Part shown: positions 56,198 through 64,000 of the stretch, in pieces
Layout: every line of letters begins with the position of its first letter
How positions within the stretch are numbered: the first letter of the stretch is position 1
From: JAWKWH01 sp963669415
GTDB lineage: Bacteria; Pseudomonadota; Alphaproteobacteria; Rhizobiales; Rhizobiaceae
Assembly: GCA_963669415.2 (NCBI GenBank)
Contig: CAXXPS010000002.1
Span: 2,294,001 to 2,358,000, forward strand
Direction of reading: 5' to 3'
Length of the DNA: 64,000 nucleotides
Notes under the pieces: model-generated
The model's database searches: none
What the model was told of the DNA's origin: nothing
What the model saw: only the letters and a program-made list of their open reading frames with translations
Made by a program: the position numbers and the translations under genes

Positions 56198-56730
56198 GAC
56201 GTTTCTCCCGATCCTGATTTTCGGACGGTGTCAAACTTGACGAGCTGATAGACGTCAGAGATCAGGACAAGCACGTAGAGCCCGACACCCAGCGCCAACA
56301 GGTAGTAGAATGGCTCATAGGAAATCAGCAGCTGCTGGGTGGTTTCGCCAAACTTGGTCGCCATTTGTCCGGCGTGAAGCAATTGAAATGCCATCACCAG
56401 CATGAGAGCGCCGGCAACCAGCCGCAGGACGATCATCGACCAATTGGCAAATTTAGGCGACATACGGGATTCAAAGATTTCAATCTCGATATGAGCGCCG
56501 CTCCGGCCACCAAATGGAATGGCGAATGCAACAAGAATTACCAAACTGAGTATCAGAAGATCTTCAACGCCCTGAACGGGCGAATTCAAAGCCTTGCGCA
56601 TAACGATGACATTGAATGAGCTGACGAAAACCATGAAGGCCAAGGTCGCCCCGCCACCGAAGAGCGCAAGACCAATCAAGATTTTGTCTAACGTCCTGAT
56701 TATAAAGGGTAACTCTTTAGGGTCGGCCAT
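56194..56730 (-). CDS. TRAP transporter small permease (DctQ), second system
   Basis: A 178-residue protein with four membrane segments (ILIGLALFGGGATLAFMVFV; DLLILSLVILVAFAIPFGG; IVLRLVAGALMLVMAFQLL; FYYLLALGVGLYVLVLI), the DctQ arrangement. It lies between dctP and dctM of the same operon. Confidence 0.89.
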   Translation of the reverse strand: MADPKELPFIIRTLDKILIGLALFGGGATLAFMVFVSSFNVIVMRKALNSPVQGVEDLLILSLVILVAFAIPFGGRSGAHIEIEIFESRMSPKFANWSMIVLRLVAGALMLVMAFQLLHAGQMATKFGETTQQLLISYEPFYYLLALGVGLYVLVLISDVYQLVKFDTVRKSGSGETS

Positions 56731-56793
56731 GCTGAAAACCTAAAGTTGAACGGCTGAGCGCGCGCGAATCCTGGCGCGCACTCAGTGACGTGA

Positions 56794-57804
56794 CTATTGA
56801 TTGATCGCTTCGTAGATCTCGCGGGCATTCGTGATCCCACGCGATTCATAGTCTGCGAAGATCACGTTCAGACCTTCGGCCACAGCCGCGTCCATCTTGG
56901 CTCGTTCTTCATCGCTTACGCTCACGGCAGTCACGTTCGCCATTTGCGTAGCACCGTCCATCATGGATATTGACTTTGCGTCGGCGGCATCAAAGCTTTC
57001 CGCGCCTTTCAGCGAAAACACCTCGCCAGCCAATTCATCAATTATCGCCCGGTGTTCGTCCGACAAGCCTTCGTAACGTTCCTTGTTCATTGCCACGAAA
57101 AAAACCGCGAACTGGATTGGAACATTGTCCACGAAATGAGACGAAACATCCCAGAAGTTCCATGGTGCGGTGACATTGCTCCACGCAGCAGTAACACCGT
57201 CAATGGTACCGGTAGACAGACCGGTGTACATCTCGGTTACCGGCATCTGTACCGGTACAGCTCCAAGCGCCTCGAATATGGGAGTTGTCATGGCGGCGTA
57301 AGGAACCATCTTGGCACCCTTCAAACCCTCCATCGTGGACACATCGCGTGTTGCTGCCCACATCGGGCCCGCGGTGGTGAAAACGCCCAGCAACTTTACG
57401 TTTTGATACTCCTGCGCCAGGTGCTCGTCATAGACAGCAAGCATGCGCTTGGTTGAATCAACCCCGGTGGTCCCTTTACCAGGTGGGATGATCAACATGG
57501 TGCGCGGAAAGATTGTGGGTGTATAAGCTTGTAGACCAAAGACGATGTCTGCAACTCCCTCAACAACCCGTTTGTACTGCTGAACAGGGCCTGCGCCCAA
57601 TTGACCAGCAGGGTACAATTGCATTGTTAGCGATCCGCCAGAGCGATTCTCAATTTCTTCTCCAAACCATTTAAAAAGGTTGGAATTGACATGGTGTTGG
57701 GGTGGTATGAATGTCGCTACCGTAAGTTCTTCGCTATGTGCGATCGTTGTGATCGACGTCGTAATGGCAAACGCGATGCCGCACAGCAGATTGGAAAATC
57801 TCAT
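56794..57804 (-). CDS. TRAP transporter substrate-binding protein (DctP), second system
   Basis: A 336-residue periplasmic binding protein with signal peptide (FSNLLCGIAFAITTSITTIAHS). TFIPPQHHVNSNLFKWFGEE, LYPAGQLGAGPVQQYKRVVE and the APWNFWDVSSHFVDN stretch fit DctP/DctP-like proteins. ATG at 57804 follows GGGAGGAA. It is divergent from lysR with the operator-like element between them. Confidence 0.92.
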   Translation of the reverse strand: MRFSNLLCGIAFAITTSITTIAHSEELTVATFIPPQHHVNSNLFKWFGEEIENRSGGSLTMQLYPAGQLGAGPVQQYKRVVEGVADIVFGLQAYTPTIFPRTMLIIPPGKGTTGVDSTKRMLAVYDEHLAQEYQNVKLLGVFTTAGPMWAATRDVSTMEGLKGAKMVPYAAMTTPIFEALGAVPVQMPVTEMYTGLSTGTIDGVTAAWSNVTAPWNFWDVSSHFVDNVPIQFAVFFVAMNKERYEGLSDEHRAIIDELAGEVFSLKGAESFDAADAKSISMMDGATQMANVTAVSVSDEERAKMDAAVAEGLNVIFADYESRGITNAREIYEAINQ

Positions 57805-57852
57805 CAGATTCCTCCCGTATTGTTGATCGGGGTAAAATATGAATCTCTCGAC

Positions 57853-57889
57853 ATTCAATCCATTCATGCTTATTCATATATTACATGAG
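57853..57889. promoter_or_regulatory. operator-like element, copy 3 (TRAP2/lysR)
   Basis: ATTCAATCCATTCATGC followed at the fixed 20-base distance by TTCATA-TATTA-CATGAG, an imperfect inverted repeat. The right arm overlaps the start codon of lysR at 57885, so binding there would also repress the regulator, as LysR-type proteins often do. Confidence 0.7.
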
Positions 57890-58811
57890 CAAACATAATG
57901 TACTGGATCTGGACGGCCATGTTCTGGTGACATTCTTGGCAGTGCTGGAGCATTCCTCTGTCACTATCGCGGCGGACAAATTGGGAGTCACACAATCGGC
58001 CGTCAGCCACACGCTGGCACGCTTGCGCAAAATATTGCGTGACCCTCTGTTTGTCCGGTCGGGTCATCGTTTAACGCCAACGGAAACGGCCCTTTCACTG
58101 AAGGAACCAGTTCGGAACGCGCTGGACATAATCAACGGGCTAACCGACCAGCGCCCATTTGATCCCAAGGCAGAGGAACTGAAGTTCGTGGTTGCGGCGA
58201 ACGATATGCAGCGTGATCTCGTTTTCCCCCGATTGCTCCAGGATGCTTGGAATGAAGGGATACGTCTAGAATTTGAGTTCATGCCCTCTGGCCAGCCGAC
58301 CGTGGGTCTGATGAGGGATGCAAGATGTCAACTCGCCTTGACCCCGCTTCCGCCTGATGGTCCGGATATTTTTCAAAAACCGCTGTTTTCCGGCCCAATG
58401 ATGTGTTTTTACGATGCTGAGATGCGTGATCCGCCAAAAACATGGGAGGAATACTGCGATGCAGATCATCTGACTGTACGGTTTGCCGGTGGCGGTACAT
58501 CTTTGCGAGTGTTGCCCGATATTGAAGCATCACAAATCAGCCCGCCAAAAGTTTCCGTTCCAAACTTCAATGCCATTCCGCCATTCATCATAGGAACACG
58601 CCTTATCGCGACTGAAATGGAGCATATGAAGATTAAGACGCTCAGCAGTTTGAGCGCTGCACCGCTGCCGTTCGAAAGCAGTGTTGTCACCATCTATATG
58701 GTCTGGCACGAACGCAGTACCAACGACCCGGCTCACATTTGGCTGCGAAAAAGAATTTCTGAAATTGCCAGCGAAATTTCTGCTTCATTGAAATCTTCCG
58801 AGGAAAAATAG
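57885..58811 (+). CDS. LysR-type transcriptional regulator
   Basis: A 308-residue LTTR. N-terminal helix-turn-helix: FLAVLEHSSVTIAADKLGVT, QSAVSHTLARLRKILRDPLF. A periplasmic-binding-like effector domain follows (LKFVVAANDMQRDLVFPRL). It resembles the NahR/LinR/PcaQ-like group that responds to aromatic acids. It is divergent from the second TRAP operon, with the operator-like element between and over its start codon; it is the prime candidate to regulate the aromatic region. Confidence 0.92.
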   Translation: MSKHNVLDLDGHVLVTFLAVLEHSSVTIAADKLGVTQSAVSHTLARLRKILRDPLFVRSGHRLTPTETALSLKEPVRNALDIINGLTDQRPFDPKAEELKFVVAANDMQRDLVFPRLLQDAWNEGIRLEFEFMPSGQPTVGLMRDARCQLALTPLPPDGPDIFQKPLFSGPMMCFYDAEMRDPPKTWEEYCDADHLTVRFAGGGTSLRVLPDIEASQISPPKVSVPNFNAIPPFIIGTRLIATEMEHMKIKTLSSLSAAPLPFESSVVTIYMVWHERSTNDPAHIWLRKRISEIASEISASLKSSEEK

Positions 58812-58933
58812 AACCTCTCCCCATATGTATGCATGTGCATAGCGAACATGAATTTCTTTCACGTTAGATATTAATCTCCACGCATAGACTTGATTGAATC
58901 TCCAGTATCCAGTGATCGCTCGGATCGGGAACA

Positions 58934-60385
58934 ATGGAGGCATTGATGGCGCGGTCACCGGTTCGCCGCAGATGGTTGCTGGTTTCGGTTGAAAGCACCA
59001 ATTTCAGGACATTACTGGCTTTCGGTACGACGTTCGCAGGCCTTGGCCTTGTGGTGCTGGGGGTGCTCGCCGAAAAATCCGAAGGAATGGACCCGGTTTT
59101 CATCTGTTCTATCGGTGTTGTCACCATTACGCTCGGTCTTTGGATCACCAGCGTCGTTCCAGAATTCTATTCATCGCTGCTATTCCTGTTCATGGTGTCA
59201 ATCTTGGATATCGCTCCCGCCGACAGGGCGTTTTCCGGATTTTATTCCAGTGCTTTGTGGTTGATATTTGGTGGGCTGGTGATTGGTCATGCCGTGATCT
59301 CCACTGGCCTGGGCAACTGGATCATTCGCAAACTGATCGCGCTTTCACCCCCTGGCTATATGGGTGCCTTGGTGGTAACGGCATTGACGGGATTGAGTCT
59401 GGCATTTGTCGTGCCGACGGCGGTCGGCCGGGCAATATTGATCGTTCCGATAGCCGTCCAGTTTGCCAAACAGCTTGGCTTTGACAGGGGTAGTAGTGGC
59501 AATACTGGTCTCGTTTTGACAGCCGGAATGAGCACAGCTCTGCCAGCATTCACCATCCTTCCATCAAATGTCCCAAACCTGGTGATGACCGGATCGGCAG
59601 AAAGCCTTTTTGGTATTTCGTTTTCGTACGCCAATTACTTGGCGATCAATTTTCCGATCCTCGGCGGATTCGGTCTTATTGTGATAGTCCTGCTTAACTG
59701 GTTGTACTTTCACGAAGAGCCAAAGTTTTCGACAGAGTCGGAGGCAGCGGGCGATATCTCAAATGTCGGAATTAGAATGGCTGTCGTGCTGGGAGCAACC
59801 GTTCTATTTTGGACTACAGACTCCTGGCACGGAATATCTCCAGCTTGGATTGCGATGGGCGCAGCGCTACTGATCGCATCACCTTTCGTAGGCGCTCTGG
59901 ATGCACGCAATCTGACTGAAGATATCAACTATGCTCCAGTGTTTTTTGTCGCTGGCGTCATCGGGTTTGGCGCGGTCGTTTCCGACACGGGAATCAGCAC
60001 CTGGGCGGGAGGCAAGCTGGTGCATCTTCTAAACACGGCAGACTTGAACAGCGACGCTTCTATTTTCGCGGCACTTTTAACCGTTGGATTACTGGTCGCT
60101 ATTGGCACTACTGTACCAACTGCTCCTGCGGTAATGACACCGCTTGCAGATCAGATTTCGGCCGCCACAAACTGGCCAATAGAGTCGGTCTTGCTGGCTC
60201 AAGTGCCTACTTGGGTGATCATACCAGTCCCCTATATGGTTCCACCATTACTCCTGACCTTGTCGATGGGCCGCATCCCCTCAGATCAAGCCATACGTCT
60301 GTTACTAACCTATTTTGTCGTGGGGCTTTTGTTCATTTATCCCGCACATTTTCTGTGGGCGCGTTGGCTGGGAGTGTTTGGCTAG
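58934..60385 (+). CDS. DASS (SLC13) family anion permease
   Basis: A 483-residue membrane protein with about 11-12 segments. It has the ILPSNVPNLVMTGSAES and IGTTVPTAPAVMTPL repeats, which carry the substrate- and sodium-binding S-N-x and T-x-P motifs of dicarboxylate or sulfate carriers. It is downstream of lysR in the same direction and may import an organic acid of the same pathway. The start is uncertain (58934 or 58946). Confidence 0.85.
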   Translation: MEALMARSPVRRRWLLVSVESTNFRTLLAFGTTFAGLGLVVLGVLAEKSEGMDPVFICSIGVVTITLGLWITSVVPEFYSSLLFLFMVSILDIAPADRAFSGFYSSALWLIFGGLVIGHAVISTGLGNWIIRKLIALSPPGYMGALVVTALTGLSLAFVVPTAVGRAILIVPIAVQFAKQLGFDRGSSGNTGLVLTAGMSTALPAFTILPSNVPNLVMTGSAESLFGISFSYANYLAINFPILGGFGLIVIVLLNWLYFHEEPKFSTESEAAGDISNVGIRMAVVLGATVLFWTTDSWHGISPAWIAMGAALLIASPFVGALDARNLTEDINYAPVFFVAGVIGFGAVVSDTGISTWAGGKLVHLLNTADLNSDASIFAALLTVGLLVAIGTTVPTAPAVMTPLADQISAATNWPIESVLLAQVPTWVIIPVPYMVPPLLLTLSMGRIPSDQAIRLLLTYFVVGLLFIYPAHFLWARWLGVFG

Positions 60386-60832
60386 GGTTTGAACTCAAAG
60401 GTAAAGCTGAAGTTGGCTTGCGACCTGTGACGCTCATTGAATAACCGCAGAATTGGACATTCCACCGTTGGCAGCTCATTTCCGCTTGCAGCAGCTCGAC
60501 CCAGCGTTCCCTATCGCACTGATCCAATGCCCGTTATCAGAAATTCGAAACTGGCACTCCGCACCCGCAAATTATGACCGCTTTTTCACCCATATTGGGC
60601 ATTGATAAGCAAAAATCATACAATCGGTTTGTCCGCTCTGCAGATGTTGAATACCCAAAATTGTATTGTCTGCTTTCAGGCGGTGATAGAGTACTGACGA
60701 ACGACCGAAAACGGGGCGCATAACAGCCATCCGGTTTCCTCTACGTGAAGGTCTGCTCAGAGCCCTTAGCGGACTTACGATTGGCAAGTCTCAGCGGCCG
60801 CTAGGTGCTAGAAACTGCCGTCGAATCCACTT
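60386..60832. repeat. intergenic region with repeat copies
   Basis: No gene. At 60450-60487 there is AATTGGACATTCCACCG then GGCAGCTCATTTCCGCTT. At about 60628-60681 TTTGTCCGCTCTGCAGAT, AATACCCA and TTGTCTGCTTTCAGG occur in the same order as on the minus strand at 24340-24425. Confidence 0.6.
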
Positions 60833-61846
60833 CTATTGTCTATTAAGAAACTTGGCTGCAGCAGGAACCCATTTTTCCGACTCGTCGGTCGTAGCGTAGT
60901 GCCCGAGTTCGCTGCTGATCTCGTGATAGGTCACGTCGACCCCGTTGCTTTTCAGGACCTCAACAACCTCCTCGCCTATACTGGACGGGAACAATTCATC
61001 GGTATCGCATAGCACATAGAACGCTCGAGCACGGATACGGCCGAGTTGTCCGCGCAGATCGAAATCGCCCCACGCCTGCATCTGACGAATGAGGGCGTGC
61101 GCATCAAATTCCCCGGCCCATTCGCTGGCAGTATTCTTGATCAGTTCGTCAATCTCATCGGTTGTATGCGTTTTGGCGAGTTTTTCTTCGATGCCGTAAC
61201 TGCGCAGCGTAGCAATCCGCATCTTTGTCAGCGTTTCGACGACACCGCCCGATGAATAATAGTCGCCATCGTTCCAGTTCGAGTCCGCCGACAGTGTCTC
61301 AATGAGTTCGGGAACACTATCTTTGACATTCATCGGATCCCACGGCGCTGTATCGAGCGCTAATATGCCTTTCATGAAATCCGGGTAACTGACTGCCCAT
61401 TGGAAGACCTGAAAACCACCAATCGAAGCACCTGCCACGGCGACCAATTCCGATATGCCAAGATCGCGCAGCATCAGGTGTTGGGCGTTTACGATGTCTG
61501 CGTAGTCAATTTGCGGAAATGCTGCACCATAGGGCTTGCTCGTTTCGGGATTGATCGATGCAGGTCCAGTTGATCCGTAGCTCGAACCAAGAATGTTGGA
61601 TGAAATGATGCAATAGCGGTCCGTATCCAACAGTTCTCCAGGCCCGATGATTTCGCTCCACCAGCCCCGCCGACGGTCGAGTGTCGGTTCGTGACCGCCG
61701 AGATGTGTACTTGTAATGCCATGGGCAATCAGAATGGCATTGTCACGATCGGCGTTCAGGGTGCCATAGCTTTCGTAAGCAACCTCCAATTCCGGCAACA
61801 CCACACCGCATTGCAGATGAAAATCGGTCGTCCGAAATGTCCCCAT
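60833..61846 (-). CDS. alpha/beta hydrolase, homoserine O-acetyltransferase (MetX)-like
   Basis: A 337-residue alpha/beta hydrolase. The nucleophile elbow is AVAGASIGGFQVFQWA, the acid is in VLCDTDELFPSS and the histidine in SSELGHYATTD. LPELEVAYESYGTLNADRDN and AILIAHGITSTHLGGH match the MetX family. The conserved MetX elbow G-G-S-M-G-G is changed to G-A-S-I-G-G, so another ester or thioester substrate is possible. It is divergent from a LysR gene. Confidence 0.85.
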   Translation of the reverse strand: MGTFRTTDFHLQCGVVLPELEVAYESYGTLNADRDNAILIAHGITSTHLGGHEPTLDRRRGWWSEIIGPGELLDTDRYCIISSNILGSSYGSTGPASINPETSKPYGAAFPQIDYADIVNAQHLMLRDLGISELVAVAGASIGGFQVFQWAVSYPDFMKGILALDTAPWDPMNVKDSVPELIETLSADSNWNDGDYYSSGGVVETLTKMRIATLRSYGIEEKLAKTHTTDEIDELIKNTASEWAGEFDAHALIRQMQAWGDFDLRGQLGRIRARAFYVLCDTDELFPSSIGEEVVEVLKSNGVDVTYHEISSELGHYATTDESEKWVPAAAKFLNRQ

Positions 61847-62146
61847 CGGTCCCTCCCACGAGTTTCCTCAGTGATCATGCTTCGGAACGGTGTTGATTAC
61901 AAACCGGCGGAGAGGGGATGCGAAGCGATGTCTGCGTTGAGTCAAATGAAGACATCCATCGTATCTTCGCCTGAACATCAATCAGTGCAGAGCAGACGGA
62001 TTAATTGCACTTTATTGGCTAATTCGAAGGTGAGGCCACGATATACGTTGGCAGTTCAAAACCGCAGTTTGAGGTGAACGGCCAAGTTTCAATTTGGAGC
62101 TTTGGGATATATGATCTTTGCAAAAGGATCACTTTAGCTGCACGGC
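61847..62146. other. divergent promoter region
   Basis: Shared upstream region of the MetX-like hydrolase and the second LysR gene. No operator repeat of the type found in the aromatic region was seen. Confidence 0.5.
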
Positions 62147-63091
62147 ATGAGGCGTATACGTAACCTTAAAGCGCTGGAAGCACTGGAAACTGCAGTACGA
62201 TGCGGAAGTTTCAAAGCTGCCGCCATTGAGCTTGGTGTCAGCGCGGCCGCGGTTGGACAACTAGTGAGGAAGTTGGAAGAAGATCTCGGGCGGGCACTTC
62301 TTTTACGTAGTGCAAACGGATTTGAAGCGACGGAAGCAACCCGAAAGGCTTGTACGGTCTTGGGTCACGGATTTGATGACATCCGGCGTGGGAACTCGTT
62401 CCTGGAACGAGACCCCACGAGACAGCGTCTTCATGTGACCGTCACACCATCAATTGGAGAACGCTGGCTCACCCCAAGACTCATGCTTTTCCTGCAGAAA
62501 TACCCTGGAGTGGACCTGAGACTGGATTCTACCCCATACTCCCATCACTCGTGGTCTGAGGAGTTTGATTTCGCTGTTCGCTACGACCGACCCGGCCGCT
62601 CCGGACATGCAGAGACCCTTCTGTTTCTTGAGGTTCTTGTTCCCGTCTGCAGGCCAGATATTGCAAAGAAAATTGGACCAATTGAGAAAGCGAACTGTCT
62701 CTCGAATGTCCCTATTCTGCATGTTGATCGCTCGACGGATGATCCCGATTGGCTCCATTGGGAGGAGTGGGGCCAAAAATTTGGCTACGTGATACCGGCC
62801 AAGAGTAAGGGGTTGGACTTTGCATACACAACTATGGTGCTGCGCGCACTTGACGATGGACATGGTCTCCACCTAGCTCAACTCTCTCTTGTGCTTCCTG
62901 ATCTGATCTCCGGACGGTTGGTGGCCCCGTTCCCCAAACGGACCTGGATTAAGCCAGGATACCCCTACAGACTTGTACATCTGTCACCCGGCCCTAAATC
63001 GAAGTTGCATCGTGAATTTTCCAAGTGGATTGTGGAGGAAGCCTCAAAGATGCAATCCGATTTGGATGCGTTTATCGAGAAAGCCGAATAA
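62147..63091 (+). CDS. LysR-type transcriptional regulator (GcvA-like)
   Basis: A 314-residue LTTR with helix-turn-helix LEALETAVRCGSFKAAAIEL, GVSAAAVGQLVRKLEEDLGR. The effector domain (VTVTPSIGERWLTPRLMLFL, FDFAVRYDRPGRSGHAETLL) follows the GcvA/AmpR pattern. It is divergent from the MetX-like gene, which is its likely target. Confidence 0.91.
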   Translation: MRRIRNLKALEALETAVRCGSFKAAAIELGVSAAAVGQLVRKLEEDLGRALLLRSANGFEATEATRKACTVLGHGFDDIRRGNSFLERDPTRQRLHVTVTPSIGERWLTPRLMLFLQKYPGVDLRLDSTPYSHHSWSEEFDFAVRYDRPGRSGHAETLLFLEVLVPVCRPDIAKKIGPIEKANCLSNVPILHVDRSTDDPDWLHWEEWGQKFGYVIPAKSKGLDFAYTTMVLRALDDGHGLHLAQLSLVLPDLISGRLVAPFPKRTWIKPGYPYRLVHLSPGPKSKLHREFSKWIVEEASKMQSDLDAFIEKAE

Positions 63092-63237
63092 AGTTGAGGC
63101 AAGCAGTCCGAAAAGAGTTATTCCAACAAAAGCTAAAGTTTTTCCTTACCTACGCCAACCAATTCTGATTTGCCACCTTTCGCGTAGCCCGACAATATCC
63201 TGGTCAAAGTTTGGTCAGTATTTGCAAGGATTCAACA

Positions 63238-63600
63238 ATGAAAATCGTGAAAACGGACCCCTCGAAGCACGACTCAGCGGTTGGCGAGCTCTACTTTGGT
63301 GCAGACATCGACTACCAGTACCTTTCGCGCCCTCCTGAATGCGAGAGCATGGACATCTGCCATGTTAGCTTTGAACCAGGCGGACGCAACAAGATGCACA
63401 CGCACATATATGAGCAGATGCTGTTTGTTACCGGAGGCAGGGGAATTGTCGCTGACAAGCACGGCGAGCATGTGGTTGAGCCTGGAGACTTGGTCGTCAT
63501 TCCTGCGGGAGAACCCCATTGGCACGGTGCCACCAAGAGTGACCCCTTTGCCCACATCTGTATAGAGCGGCACAACAACGAGATCACAATTGTGGAATGA
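63238..63600 (+). CDS. cupin domain protein
   Basis: A 120-residue single-domain cupin. Motif 1 is RNKMHTHIYEQMLFVTGGRG and motif 2 PGDLVVIPAGEPHWHGA, with the metal-binding histidines and glutamine/glutamate positions in place. The function could be a small dioxygenase, isomerase or ligand sensor. ATG at 63238 has AAGGA upstream. It is downstream of the LysR gene in the same direction. Confidence 0.87.
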   Translation: MKIVKTDPSKHDSAVGELYFGADIDYQYLSRPPECESMDICHVSFEPGGRNKMHTHIYEQMLFVTGGRGIVADKHGEHVVEPGDLVVIPAGEPHWHGATKSDPFAHICIERHNNEITIVE

Positions 63601-63852
63601 GCTTAGCGTCGCTCTTAGCAACCATGGGTCTGTCTCGACCGCGTTGAGGATTATCTTGGTTTGTTCTTCAGAAAAACTTGGTGACTAAGACGGTGAAAAT
63701 GACAGGCCGTGCGACGAAATTGATTAAAAGCAAGACGTGAAAAATGGCGCTGTGCGGTTTCAATGCACGGGCATCAGATGTCGCATTTGGGTTAAATACC
63801 AACACCGTACAGTCTGGATCGAATGTCTGCTATCGGGATCTCATCAGAAGTT
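63601..63852. other. intergenic region without a recognisable gene
   Basis: The short open frame at 63737 has no family features and runs into the repeat; I do not regard it as a gene. Confidence 0.5.
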
Positions 63853-63985
63853 GACAAACGACCGATTTGGGGGCGCAAACCGGACACTCGCTTGCGCGTC
63901 ACGTTTGTGTAATTTCGGCCCATAGCTGCCGCTAAAATGTCTCAAATAGAACGTCTGCTTCGCGCCCCCAAATCGGCCGTTCGTC
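63853..63985. repeat. foldback (inverted) intergenic repeat, nearly intact
   Basis: Arms at 63853-63876 and 63962-63985 are complementary over 22 of 24 bases (GCGCCCCCAAATCGG in the right arm). The 85-base centre has CCGGACACTCG, TTTCGGCCCATAGCTGCC and AATAGAACGTCTGC. No coding capacity. The copy near 24300 is the same unit interrupted by the IS. Confidence 0.8.
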
Positions 63986-64000
63986 AGCTCTCGAGCAAAT

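Noticed and set aside
60572..60787. Minus-strand frame of 71 codons
   Set aside because: It consists largely of repeat sequence also found near 24400.

Overview
The window looks like chromosomal DNA from an alphaproteobacterium of the Hyphomicrobiales (Rhizobiales). The left third carries the rplU-rpmA-GNAT-obgE-proB-proA-nadD-rsfS-rlmH-envC-ctpA-divergent polysaccharide deacetylase-rppH order of that group, next to acnA and a DUF1223 gene. Abundant TRAP transporters, aromatic catabolism and moderate GC fit a marine or coastal heterotroph (Hoeflea/Ahrensia-like). The genus is an inference.

Layout. 1-2.1 kb: the start of a SARP/BTAD-type regulator that runs off the left edge, plus small hypothetical genes. 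2.3-19.7 kb: housekeeping genes: aconitase, RNA pyrophosphohydrolase, cell-wall and protease genes, ribosome-associated genes, proline and NAD biosynthesis, Obg, L27 and L21. An MFS exporter-like gene interrupts the usual nadD-rsfS order. 20.0-24.7 kb: tRNA-Ser(CGA), followed by a tightly overlapping DUF3489-DUF2924-serine recombinase module and an IS110-family (IS1111-type) insertion sequence. The IS has recognisable terminal inverted repeats and has landed inside a copy of an intergenic repeat. A nearly intact copy of that repeat lies at the right end of the window. 25-27 kb: a methyltransferase and a nucleoside 2-deoxyribosyltransferase-like gene. 27.2-37.9 kb: a sugar catabolism island with beta-phosphoglucomutase-like HAD, SorC regulator, GH65 phosphorylase, PfkB kinase and a XylFGH-like ABC importer with two paralogous binding proteins.

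38.7-58.8 kb is a large aromatic catabolic region. PobA makes protocatechuate from 4-hydroxybenzoate and LigAB cleaves the ring at 4,5. LigI opens 2-pyrone-4,6-dicarboxylate, then a PrpF-type tautomerase, a GalB-type hydratase and an RraA-type aldolase take the product to pyruvate and oxaloacetate. Two complete TRAP transporters, a coniferyl-alcohol-dehydrogenase-like SDR, an aldehyde dehydrogenase, a frameshifted GMC oxidoreductase and a LysR regulator accompany them. No recognisable ligC (CHMS dehydrogenase) is present, and the SDR is a candidate replacement. A composite 37-bp operator-like element with constant internal geometry lies in front of pobA, the SDR operon and the second TRAP operon/lysR, which suggests one regulon. 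58.9-64 kb: a DASS-family permease, a MetX-like alpha/beta hydrolase, a second LysR gene, a cupin and more intergenic repeats.
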